Source: CALJEL01 sp041082235 (GTDB taxonomy: Bacteria; Nitrospirota; Thermodesulfovibrionia; Thermodesulfovibrionales; CALJEL01). Taken from it: a stretch of DNA of 64,000 nt. The DNA lies in contig JBDOIG010000059.1 of assembly GCA_041082235.1 (NCBI GenBank), forward strand, positions 1-64,000, written 5' to 3'. The position numbers were made by a program, and so were the translations under genes. The notes under the pieces are model-generated. The model did not search any database, was not told the origin of the DNA, and saw nothing but the letters and a program-made list of their open reading frames with translations. Shown in pieces: positions 50,581 through 58,580 of the stretch; the stretch's first letter is position 1, and each line of letters starts with the position of its first letter.

Positions 50581-50616
50581 AGCCTGCTTCCTCAAGGGAA
50601 GCAGGCTTTTTGTTTT
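50581..50616 (+). terminator. riboswitch-controlled terminator before thiS
   Basis: AGCCTGCTTCC at 50581-50591 pairs perfectly with GGAAGCAGGCT at 50597-50607, then TTTTTGTTTT. The T-run ends exactly at the thiS ATG (50617). Together with the aptamer it makes an OFF switch. Confidence 0.9.
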
Positions 50617-50817
50617 ATGAAGATCAGACTCAATGGTCAGGACTACAATATTGAAGAAGAGCTCTCTGTAGAGGAGCTTTTAAGAAGGCTTTCTATTCTG
50701 CCTGAGAGGGTTGCTGTTGAGGTGAACCTCCAGGTGATAAGGAAGGCTGATTTTAAATGCTTTAAGATTAAAGATGGTGATGTTGTGGAGATAGTAAATT
50801 TTGTAGGAGGTGGATAG
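50617..50817 (+). CDS. thiS: sulfur carrier protein ThiS
   Basis: 66 residues with ubiquitin-like fold: MKIRLNGQDYNIEEELSVEELL, VAVEVNLQVIRKADF, GDVVEIVNFVGGG. Its C-terminal Gly-Gly accepts sulfur as thiocarboxylate for thiazole synthesis. The start is fixed by the riboswitch terminator that ends at the ATG; a longer frame into the aptamer is not real. The only Shine-Dalgarno-like bases (AGCAGG) lie within the terminator stem. No thiF gene is nearby. Confidence 0.93.
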   Translation: MKIRLNGQDYNIEEELSVEELLRRLSILPERVAVEVNLQVIRKADFKCFKIKDGDVVEIVNFVGGG

Positions 50818-51591
50818 ATGGATGATAGACTCATTATCCGTGGTATAGAGTTTAAGTCAAGGCTCTGGGTTGGTACCGGTAAGTACAAGGATTTTGAGGA
50901 GACAAAAAGGGCAGTGGAGGCCTCTGGTACTGATGTGGTTACTGTTGCTGTAAGGAGGGTAAATATCTTTGACAGAAAGAGTGAAAATCTCCTTGATTAC
51001 ATTGACCCTAAAAAATACAAGATCCTTCCAAATACTGCTGGCTGCTATACTGTTGAGGATGCCCTGAGATATGCAAGGCTTGCAAGGGAGGCAGGGATAT
51101 CCGATATGGTGAAGCTTGAGGTTATTGGTGATGAGAGGACACTTTTTCCGGATGTCTGCGGGCTTATAAAGGCAACTGAGATACTTGCTAAGGAGGGTTT
51201 TATTGTATTTCCCTATACGAATGATGATCCCATAACAGCAAAGAGGCTTGAGGATGCTGGAGCAGCAGCAGTGATGCCCCTTGGTGCACCCATTGGCTCA
51301 GGCCTCGGGATAAGGAATCCCTATAACATAAAGATAATCCTTGAGACAGTGAAGGTTCCTGTTATAGTGGATGCAGGTGTTGGAACAGCCTCTGATGCTG
51401 CAATTGCAATGGAGCTGGGTTGTGATGCTGTGCTTATTAATACCGGGATTGCAGGTGCAAAGGATCCTGTAAAGATGGCAGAGGCAATGAAACATGCGGT
51501 CATTGCAGGAAGGCTTGCCTATCTTGCAGGAAGGATCCCGAAGAAACTCTATGCTACTGCAAGCAGTCCTTTTGAAGGCATGCTTATATAA
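50818..51591 (+). CDS. thiG: thiazole synthase ThiG
   Basis: 257 residues: LIIRGIEFKSRLWVGTGKYKDFEET (active-site Lys region further on), LPNTAGCYTVEDALRYARLARE, PLGAPIGSGLGIRNPYNI, PVIVDAGVGTASDAAIAMELGCDAVLINT. It combines deoxyxylulose 5-phosphate, dehydroglycine and ThiS-thiocarboxylate. It begins at the base after the thiS stop. thiH or thiO is not in the window. Confidence 0.96.
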   Translation: MDDRLIIRGIEFKSRLWVGTGKYKDFEETKRAVEASGTDVVTVAVRRVNIFDRKSENLLDYIDPKKYKILPNTAGCYTVEDALRYARLAREAGISDMVKLEVIGDERTLFPDVCGLIKATEILAKEGFIVFPYTNDDPITAKRLEDAGAAAVMPLGAPIGSGLGIRNPYNIKIILETVKVPVIVDAGVGTASDAAIAMELGCDAVLINTGIAGAKDPVKMAEAMKHAVIAGRLAYLAGRIPKKLYATASSPFEGMLI

Positions 51592-51600
51592 GGAACCAAG

Positions 51601-52233
51601 ATGGACGGGCAGATTGATTTCAGGCTCTACTTGATAACTGATAGAAGACTTACCTCTGATATTAAGTGGACCATTGAGGAGACATTGAAGGCTGGTGTGA
51701 GGGCGGTCCAGATAAGGGAGAAGGATATGACAGCAAAGGAGCTGATTATCTTATCCAGGGATTTGCAGGAGATAACAAGGAGGTACAGGGCAAAACTCTT
51801 TATTAATGACAGGGCAGATATAGCTCTTGCGCTTAACCTTGATGGAGTCCACCTTGGTTCAGGAGGCCTGCCTCCAGATGTGGTGGAGAGGATATCTGGT
51901 GGAAGGCTTCTCATAGGAGCCTCAACCCACAGCCTTGATGAGGCAGTTGAGGCAGAATCCCGTGGAGCAGATTTCATAACCTTCGGTCCTGTTTATGAGA
52001 CTCCTTCAAAGCTTAGATATGGCAAACCAGTGGGGATAAAGGCATTAAAAGAGGTTACAAAGAGAATAAGGATACCTGTCTTTGCCATAGGTGGAATTAA
52101 TAAAAAGAATGTTTCTGAGGTTATGGATGCTGGTGCCTATGGAGTGGCACTTATCTCAGCCATCATGGCATCAGAGAAACCTGGTTTTGCTGCCAGGGAA
52201 TTGATTGAGGAGATTGAAAGGAGAATATCATGA
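51601..52233 (+). CDS. thiE: thiamine-phosphate synthase
   Basis: Joins the pyrimidine and thiazole halves. 210 residues: RLYLITDRRL, GVRAVQIREKDMTAKEL, LFINDRADIALALNLDGVHLGSGGLP, GASTHSLDEAVEAESRGADFITFGPVYET, PVFAIGGINKKNVSEVMDAGAYGVALISAI. AAGGAACC precedes the ATG. ATGA overlap with thiC. Confidence 0.96.
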   Translation: MDGQIDFRLYLITDRRLTSDIKWTIEETLKAGVRAVQIREKDMTAKELIILSRDLQEITRRYRAKLFINDRADIALALNLDGVHLGSGGLPPDVVERISGGRLLIGASTHSLDEAVEAESRGADFITFGPVYETPSKLRYGKPVGIKALKEVTKRIRIPVFAIGGINKKNVSEVMDAGAYGVALISAIMASEKPGFAARELIEEIERRIS

Positions 52234-53510
52234 CAAGGATAGAGCTTGCAAAAAAAGGGATTATCACTGATGAATTTAAAGAGGCTGCTCAGATGGAAGG
52301 CGTTACACCTGAATATATAGCAAAAGGAATTACTGAAGGCACAATTGTTATTACCAGAAACATAAATCATCCAATAAGACCCCTTGCCATAGGAAAGGGC
52401 TTAAGGACAAAGGTCAATGCGAACATCGGTACATCAAAAGACAGGGTGGATATTCATGATGAGATTGAAAAGCTCCATGTAATTGTGAAATATGGTGCTG
52501 ATGCAGTGATGGACCTTTCAACAGGAGGACCCATAAAGGAGCTGAGAAGGGCACTCATAAAGGAATCACCCATTGCCATAGGGACTGTCCCTGTTTATGA
52601 GGCAGCAGTAAGGGCAGTGGAGCTTTACGGAAGTATAAAGGCTATGACAGAGGATATGCTCTTTGATGTCATTGAGGAACACCTGAGGGATGGGGTTGAC
52701 TTTATAACTGTCCATGCAGGTCTTACCATGAAGGCAATAGACAGGCTCAGAAATGACAGAAGGATACTTGATGTGGTGAGCCGTGGAGGCTCACTTCTTC
52801 TTGAATGGATGATATACAACGAGAGGGAGAATCCCCTTTATGAGCATTTTGACAGGCTCCTTGAGATAGCAAAGAGATATGATGTGACACTCAGCCTTGG
52901 AGATGCCTTAAGACCTGGATGTCTTGAGGATGCTACTGACAGGTCCCAGATAGAAGAGCTTGTCACAATAGGTGAATTAAGGGACAGGGCCCTTAGAGAA
53001 GGTGTTCAGGTACTAATAGAGGGGCCAGGACATGTGCCATTGAATCAGGTGGAGCTGAATATAAAGATACAGAAGGAGCTCTGCAAAGGAGCACCATTTT
53101 ATGTCCTTGGACCTCTTGTTACAGACATTGCCATGGGATATGACCATATAGCTGCTGCAATTGGTGGAGCAGTGGCTGCAATGGCTGGAGCAGATTTCCT
53201 TTGTTATGTCACACCATCAGAGCATATCAGGCTTCCAAGCATTGAGGACGTGAAAGAGGGAGTAATTGCCTCAAGGATTGCTGCCCATGCAGCAGATGTT
53301 GCAAAGGGCATACCCTCAGCAATTGAGAAGGATAGGCTCATGGCCCGCTACAGAAAGGAGCTTAACTGGGAAGGCCAGATAAACTTAAGTCTTGATCCTG
53401 AAAAGGTCAGGAGGCTGAGGCAGGAGGTACCTCCTTCAGAGGATGATGTCTGTAGCATGTGCGGTGAATTCTGCGCTATAAGGACAGTGAAGAGGGCACT
53501 TGGTGGATGA
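52230..53510 (+). CDS. thiC: phosphomethylpyrimidine synthase ThiC (short form)
   Basis: Radical SAM enzyme converting aminoimidazole ribotide to hydroxymethylpyrimidine phosphate. 426 residues, the short form found in anaerobes and archaea, lacking the N-terminal extension of about 600-residue ThiC. Seen: VNANIGTSKD, DAVMDLSTGG, FITVHAGLT, EGPGHVPLNQVE, GPLVTDIAMGYDHI, and the C-terminal cluster motif CSMCGEFC (C-x2-C-x4-C). It overlaps the kinase gene by 11 nt. Confidence 0.96.
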   Translation: MTRIELAKKGIITDEFKEAAQMEGVTPEYIAKGITEGTIVITRNINHPIRPLAIGKGLRTKVNANIGTSKDRVDIHDEIEKLHVIVKYGADAVMDLSTGGPIKELRRALIKESPIAIGTVPVYEAAVRAVELYGSIKAMTEDMLFDVIEEHLRDGVDFITVHAGLTMKAIDRLRNDRRILDVVSRGGSLLLEWMIYNERENPLYEHFDRLLEIAKRYDVTLSLGDALRPGCLEDATDRSQIEELVTIGELRDRALREGVQVLIEGPGHVPLNQVELNIKIQKELCKGAPFYVLGPLVTDIAMGYDHIAAAIGGAVAAMAGADFLCYVTPSEHIRLPSIEDVKEGVIASRIAAHAADVAKGIPSAIEKDRLMARYRKELNWEGQINLSLDPEKVRRLRQEVPPSEDDVCSMCGEFCAIRTVKRALGG

Positions 53511-54396
53511 GAGAGGATTTATTATATCTGATGAATTATGGAGGCTTATTGAGACTCCTGAAAACAGGCTTATCCTTGTCATAGGTGCATCTGATACTGG
53601 AAAGACCACCTTTATTGAGCTCATTGCGAGTACACTGTCTTACAAATTCAGCCTTGCTATAGTTGACCTTGATATGGGACAGTCCCATATAGGACCTCCT
53701 ACCACAATAGGATGGGCAAGGGTACCAGAAGATTTCAGGGGCCTTAATTCTTTAAAAGAAGAAGAGCTTTATTTCACTGGTACTGTGACACCAGCAGGAA
53801 GCCTTCTTCCAGCAATAACAGGTGCAAGGCTCATGGTTGACAGGGCAATTAGTGCCTCAGATAAGGTGATAGTTGATACCACTGGTCTTGTCTCTGAACC
53901 AGCAGGAAGGGTTCTTAAACATTTTAAGATAGAGATACTCAAGCCAGATTTAATTATATGTCTTGAGAGGGCTGATGAGCTCAGTCATATTAGAGAGCCA
54001 TACAGGCACCAGGACCTGAGGTTTTATACATTAAGACCTGCCTCTAGTGTTAGACAGAAATCACCTCCTGAAAGAGCTGAATACAGATACAGAAGTATGG
54101 AGACATATCTTGAAGGTTCAGATATCAGAGAGTTCAGGCTCTCAGACCTCGGCATATTCTTTACAAGGGAAAGGACAAACATTGATAATTTAAGTTTAAA
54201 AAACAGGATAGTTTCCCTGAGGAATTCCTTTAACAGGGATATTGCCATTGGAGTTATTGAGGCTGTTAAACCAAGAGAAGGAAAGATTTATATAAGGACA
54301 CATGAGCTACCTGAGAGGCCTGTAACAATTGTTATTGGAAAGGCAGAGATGGACAGAAAGGAAAGGACATTGAGGAATGTCAGCCCTTTAACCTGA
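53500..54396 (+). CDS. Clp1/Grc3-like P-loop polynucleotide 5'-kinase
   Basis: 298 residues. Walker A GASDTGKTTF near 29-38, then VDLDMGQSHIGPPTTIGWA, TGTVTPAGSLLPAITGARLM, VIVDTTGLVSEPAGRVLKHFKIEILKPDLII; this order (GQ-x4-PP-T, then VDTTGxV) is that of the Clp1/Grc3/Nol9 RNA 5'-kinase family, which is better known in archaea and eukaryotes. C-terminal part (GVIEAVKPREGKIYIRTH) is a beta domain. TTG at 53500 or GTG at 53503. It may phosphorylate RNA 5'-OH ends; substrate not known. It overlaps thiC and the convergent HD gene. Confidence 0.82.
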   Translation: MVDERGFIISDELWRLIETPENRLILVIGASDTGKTTFIELIASTLSYKFSLAIVDLDMGQSHIGPPTTIGWARVPEDFRGLNSLKEEELYFTGTVTPAGSLLPAITGARLMVDRAISASDKVIVDTTGLVSEPAGRVLKHFKIEILKPDLIICLERADELSHIREPYRHQDLRFYTLRPASSVRQKSPPERAEYRYRSMETYLEGSDIREFRLSDLGIFFTRERTNIDNLSLKNRIVSLRNSFNRDIAIGVIEAVKPREGKIYIRTHELPERPVTIVIGKAEMDRKERTLRNVSPLT

Positions 54397-54934
54397 GCTC
54401 CTCAAGGAGCTGTTCAAAAAACCTGAGTTTGTCTTCTCCATATCCTGCTATCTCTTCAAGCACTACCTTTAAAGGCTTTTCTTCAGTATGGGTCTTTCTG
54501 TTTTTTGAAAAAAACTTATCAGCAACGCAGATGATCTTTTCTTCAAGGCTTTCTGGAACCATATCCCTTAAAGGAAGGGGAAGGGATTTTTTCTTTATGT
54601 CCTCTATTGTTATTCCAGCACCAATATGCCTTTCTGCTACAAGGCTATGACGGAGAAGGCCCTCTTCTTCAAGCAACTGCCTGCCGAGATATCCATGGCA
54701 GATATAGGGTTCTCTGCCATAGCAGCCAAGCAGAGGAGAATTGGTATGAATAATACCTATATCATGGAGGATTGATGCCTCTATTATGAAATCAATGTCT
54801 GGATTTCTGTCTTTGAGTCCTGAGGCTATCTCAAGGGCCTTTCTCTTTACAGCCGCTCCATGCTCCACAAGGAGCCTGAAGGCAAGGGAATCAGGCTTAT
54901 AGTATTTTTTAATGATCTTTATTGGATCAGTCAT
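54380..54934 (-). CDS. HD-domain phosphohydrolase
   Basis: 184 residues. HD motif in EASILHDIGIIHTNS; first His in LLVEHGAAVKRKA; second region HGYLGRQLLEEEGL and ICVADKFFSKN. Resembles the small archaeal/bacterial HD hydrolases (TIGR00295-like) that act on nucleotides. It overlaps the polynucleotide-kinase gene tail to tail by 17 nt. TATAAG stands 5 nt before the ATG with no Shine-Dalgarno, so it may be leaderless. Confidence 0.85.
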   Translation of the reverse strand: MTDPIKIIKKYYKPDSLAFRLLVEHGAAVKRKALEIASGLKDRNPDIDFIIEASILHDIGIIHTNSPLLGCYGREPYICHGYLGRQLLEEEGLLRHSLVAERHIGAGITIEDIKKKSLPLPLRDMVPESLEEKIICVADKFFSKNRKTHTEEKPLKVVLEEIAGYGEDKLRFFEQLLEELRLKG

Positions 54935-54975
54935 GGTATCTTATAATAACCTAAAATTCAGGAAGGAGGTGTTAT

Positions 54976-55509
54976 ATGGTAATTGAAAAATCTATAGGCA
55001 ATAAGAAGATGACCCTTGTTAAAGGTGATATTACAGAGCGAGAGGTGGATGCAATAGTGAATGCAGCAAACAGTCACCTGAAGCACGGTGGTGGAGTGGC
55101 TGGTGCCATTGTCAGGAAGGGTGGGCAGATAATACAGGAAGAAAGTGACAGGATTGGGTATGTGCCTGTTGGTCAGGCTGCTATAACAACTGGTGGTAAA
55201 CTAAAGGCTAAGTGGGTTATACATGCAGTTGGCCCCAGGATGGGTGAGGGTGATGAGGACAATAAACTAAAGAGTGCTATTAACAGTGTTCTCAAACTGG
55301 CCTCTGAAAGGGGTTTCAGAACTATCTCTGTACCTGCTATAAGTGCTGGCATATTTGGCTTTCCAAAGGACAGATGTGCTAAGATACTTATTGGTGAGAC
55401 TGCAAGATTTCTTAAAGACCATCCCGATACCTCCCTTGAGGTCGTTGAATTCTGCATATTTGATGATGAGGCATATAAATTTTTTAAAGAAGAAATAGAG
55501 AGATTATAA
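54976..55509 (+). CDS. macro-domain ADP-ribose hydrolase
   Basis: 177 residues, a single macro domain: LVKGDITEREVDAIVNAANSHLKHGGGVAGAI (ADP-ribose loop), YVPVGQAAITTGGKLKAKWVIHAVGP, TISVPAISAGIFGFPKDRCA. Such proteins deacetylate O-acetyl-ADP-ribose or remove ADP-ribose. AAGGAGGTG is a strong ribosome site. Together with the nearby RNA kinase it might act on RNA or ADP-ribosylated ends (speculative). Confidence 0.92.
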   Translation: MVIEKSIGNKKMTLVKGDITEREVDAIVNAANSHLKHGGGVAGAIVRKGGQIIQEESDRIGYVPVGQAAITTGGKLKAKWVIHAVGPRMGEGDEDNKLKSAINSVLKLASERGFRTISVPAISAGIFGFPKDRCAKILIGETARFLKDHPDTSLEVVEFCIFDDEAYKFFKEEIERL

Positions 55510-55521
55510 TGGGAGGTCTTT

Positions 55522-56184
55522 ATGGAGGCTATTGAGTGTATAAGAAGTAGAAGGAGTATCAGGGCATATAAAAAGGAACCAGTGCCCAAAGAGGTGCTCA
55601 CTAATATTATAGAAACTGCCCTCTGGAGCCCTTCCTATAAAAATACCCAGCCATGGGAGGTAATCATAGTATCAGGTAAAAAGAAGGAGGAGCTTTCAAA
55701 GCTCCTTATCAGCCTTCTTGAAAGGGGTGAGCCACCCTGTCCTGATATACCTGAGCCTGAGTTCTGGCCAGAAACTCAGCAGCAGAGGATAAAGAGGCTT
55801 TACAGGATGCGTGCTGAGGCAACAGGAGTTGATCTTACAAATCCAGAGATAGTGAAAAAGGCAAAGATAGCAAATTTTAATTTCTATGGTGCGCCCCATG
55901 TTATTTATCTTTATCAGGATGGCTCTCTGCCATTGTGGTCACTTTTTGACTTAGGCCTTTTTGCACAGAGTCTGATGCTCGCAGCAAATGCAATGGGTGT
56001 GGCTACAGTGCCTCAGGCCTTTGCAACAGACTATGCAAGATATATAAAAGAATTTCTTGGAATCCCTGCTTCAAAGAGGCTTGTCATTGGACTGTCCACA
56101 GGTTATCCTGACCTTGACTCAAGGGCAAATATCTTCAGGCCTGATAGAGTCCCTGTTGATGAGATATTGAGATGGAGTGAATAG
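55522..56184 (+). CDS. nitroreductase-family protein
   Basis: 220 residues; FMN-dependent NAD(P)H oxidoreductase. CIRSRRSIRAYKKEPVPKEVL at the start, SPSYKNTQPWEVIIVSG, DLGLFAQSLMLAANAMGVATVPQAF, VIGLSTGYPD. GGGAGGT upstream, 12 nt after the macro gene. Substrate unknown. Confidence 0.92.
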   Translation: MEAIECIRSRRSIRAYKKEPVPKEVLTNIIETALWSPSYKNTQPWEVIIVSGKKKEELSKLLISLLERGEPPCPDIPEPEFWPETQQQRIKRLYRMRAEATGVDLTNPEIVKKAKIANFNFYGAPHVIYLYQDGSLPLWSLFDLGLFAQSLMLAANAMGVATVPQAFATDYARYIKEFLGIPASKRLVIGLSTGYPDLDSRANIFRPDRVPVDEILRWSE

Positions 56185-56189
56185 AATAA

Positions 56190-58580
56190 TTAAATATTCT
56201 CCACCATCTCCCATACACCGCAGGGACATATTCCAGCACAGAATCCACAGCCTATGCACTTTTCATCATCAACCACATATTCATAAGAGCCATCTTCATG
56301 CTCAATCCTCTGAATAGCTCCCCAGTAACAGGTATATTCACACATGTGACAATCCCTGCAGGTCCCGCAGGAAAGGCATCTATCAGCCTCTTTTAGAGGG
56401 TCTTGAAAGTCGGTTTTACAGCGTTCATAATACTCTGTCCTTATCCTTTCATAAGGAATAAGATTCTTTCTTTCAAAGGAATAGGGTGCTGACATGAGCC
56501 TTGAATGTATATGTTCTGCAACGAACCTTCCATGGCCTATTGCATGGGTGACAAGTCCAAGACCTGTGACATCACCAATGGCATACACCTTTGGATCGGT
56601 GGTCTGATAAAATTCATTCACCTTGAGCCAGCCCCTTTCTGAATGGATTGAAGGTGGTATAAAGTCAAGCAAGGGCATATCACCTATTGATACTATTACA
56701 TAGTCAGCATCAAGAGAAGTGCCATCTGTAAAATATATCTTTTTCTCGTGAGGATCATATCTCTCTGTAACCTTTGGCCAGAGAACCTTTGTGCCCTTTG
56801 CCTTAGCTATCTCCATTTCCTTACCAAAGGCAGCAGGCCTCTGTATATCAATAGCTGTCACCTCTGAGGCATCATATATAAATGCCTCTGATGCCACATC
56901 CATTCCAACATTACCAGCACCTATTACGACCACCTTTTTCCCTTTAAGGTCTGGTTTTTTACCCTCATTAATCTGCCTTAAGAATTCATAGGCAGATACA
57001 GTTGCCTCTGAACCAGGGAACTTGAGGGTCCTTGGCTGGTGTGCTCCTGCTGCTATCACAACTATATCATTTTTTTTGTAAAGTTCTTCAAATCTTTCCC
57101 TTGTCACCTTTGTATTAAGATAGACCTTTATTCCGATAGCCTTGAATCTCTCTATCTCCTTTTCAAGTATCTCATGGGGAAGCCTTTCCCTTGGTATGCA
57201 GAGCTCTATCTTTCCACCAAGCCTGTCAGCTGCCTCATAAAGGCTGACCTCATGACCTTTAAGTCCGAGCTGCCAGGCAACACTCATACCAGCCGGCCCA
57301 CCACCAATAACAGCTATCTTCTTTCCTGTTGGAGATGCCTTCTTGGGTGCTGGGAGTTCAAGACTCAGTTTACCCATTGTATCTATCCTTAAGGGCTTAT
57401 CATATCTTGCCCTTGTGCATGCCTCCATGCATAAATTGGGACATATCTCACCACAGACTGTTGCAGGCAGTGGTGAGTACTGAAGCACAAGCTCAAGGGC
57501 CTCATTAAGCATCCCCATCCTTATAAGCCTTGTCCTTTTATGAGTGGGTATCTGTGTAGGGCAGGCATAGGCACAGGGAGGCGCATATTTTTCATTTGCC
57601 CAGACAGGTCTGAATCTTCTGTCCTTGCCTGTTGTTATATAGGGAACTACTGACCACCTATCATGGTCAATATATTCAGCAAATATCCCACCTTCACCAA
57701 CAGCCTTTTCCCAGTAATCCTTTCTGAAGTCAGACATGGATACCTTAAACCACTTCCTTGCCCTTTTTTCCTGAGGAGTGTAGGCAATGAATTTTTTCCA
57801 TTCCGCTGGAGAACGGGTTAACTCCTCGTAATAAGAGACCCTGTCAATTGCCTCAAGGAATGGCTTCATATTCTCCTTAAGCCACTTCCAGTCCTGCTCT
57901 GTCAGGTCAAGGAGTTTTACATCTCTTTCACTGTAACCCTGAATAGGTCCTCTGAAATAGATTATCCCTCCAACCATTCCAACACAGGGTCTGTAGCCAA
58001 GGATATTGTCAGGATTCCTTGGATTCACACCACAGACCACTGATATTCCACCTGCCTTGAATTCTGCAAAGCTGTCTCCCACATCCCTGAAATACCAGGA
58101 CTGAGGAGGAGCAAATCTTGGATTATGTTTTGTAAGGGTATCGCATCTTGCACCACCACTTCCCTGGACATAGAGGATTCCCTGGGCTGCTGCATTGAAT
58201 GCACCATTTGTTACATCTCCAAGGATTGTTATCTTTGCACCACAATTGAGCCATCCCACATCATCCGAGGCAGAGCCTTTAACAACAATCTCAGTCCCAG
58301 CCATACCCATTGAACCACACCTCTGACCAACTGGACCTTCAATAATAACCTTTATGGTCTCACCCCTTGACCAGAGTCTTCCACCTATTCCATGCTGACC
58401 ATCAGCCTTTACATAGAGCGTCCTTGCACCTTCCCTCACAGCCTCCTGTATATGCTCTTCAAGTATCCTGGAGGGGACCCGTCTTCCATCCACATTTCCA
58501 TGGACAACAGCAGTCTTACTATCAATCCATTCAATTATCTTTGATGGTTCAACCCTGAATTCTACTTCTCTAACAGACAT
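56190..58580 (-). CDS. glutamate synthase: GXGXG domain fused to FAD/NADPH reductase and ferredoxin
   Basis: 796 residues. Residues 1-260 are the GltB C-terminal GXGXG beta-helix (GMAGTEIVVKGSASDDVGWLNCGAKITILGD). Then a GltD-like part: Cys-rich CPTQIPTHKRTRL and CGEICPNLCMEAC, FAD site IAVIGGGPAGMSVAWQLGLKG, NADPH site VVVIGAGNVGMDVASEAF, and GDVTGLGLVTHAIGHGR. The C-terminus has two 4Fe-4S clusters (CLSCGTCRDCHMCEYTC; CIGCGFCAGICPC). It should pass electrons from NAD(P)H to the FMN subunit. Fusion of GltB3 with GltD is notable. It is last in a three-gene operon, overlapping the previous gene by 11 nt. Confidence 0.93.
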   Translation of the reverse strand: MSVREVEFRVEPSKIIEWIDSKTAVVHGNVDGRRVPSRILEEHIQEAVREGARTLYVKADGQHGIGGRLWSRGETIKVIIEGPVGQRCGSMGMAGTEIVVKGSASDDVGWLNCGAKITILGDVTNGAFNAAAQGILYVQGSGGARCDTLTKHNPRFAPPQSWYFRDVGDSFAEFKAGGISVVCGVNPRNPDNILGYRPCVGMVGGIIYFRGPIQGYSERDVKLLDLTEQDWKWLKENMKPFLEAIDRVSYYEELTRSPAEWKKFIAYTPQEKRARKWFKVSMSDFRKDYWEKAVGEGGIFAEYIDHDRWSVVPYITTGKDRRFRPVWANEKYAPPCAYACPTQIPTHKRTRLIRMGMLNEALELVLQYSPLPATVCGEICPNLCMEACTRARYDKPLRIDTMGKLSLELPAPKKASPTGKKIAVIGGGPAGMSVAWQLGLKGHEVSLYEAADRLGGKIELCIPRERLPHEILEKEIERFKAIGIKVYLNTKVTRERFEELYKKNDIVVIAAGAHQPRTLKFPGSEATVSAYEFLRQINEGKKPDLKGKKVVVIGAGNVGMDVASEAFIYDASEVTAIDIQRPAAFGKEMEIAKAKGTKVLWPKVTERYDPHEKKIYFTDGTSLDADYVIVSIGDMPLLDFIPPSIHSERGWLKVNEFYQTTDPKVYAIGDVTGLGLVTHAIGHGRFVAEHIHSRLMSAPYSFERKNLIPYERIRTEYYERCKTDFQDPLKEADRCLSCGTCRDCHMCEYTCYWGAIQRIEHEDGSYEYVVDDEKCIGCGFCAGICPCGVWEMVENI

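Noticed and set aside
50512..50616. N-terminal extension of ThiS into the riboswitch
   Set aside because: The added residues are encoded by the TPP aptamer and terminator, and the family start aligns with the ATG at 50617.
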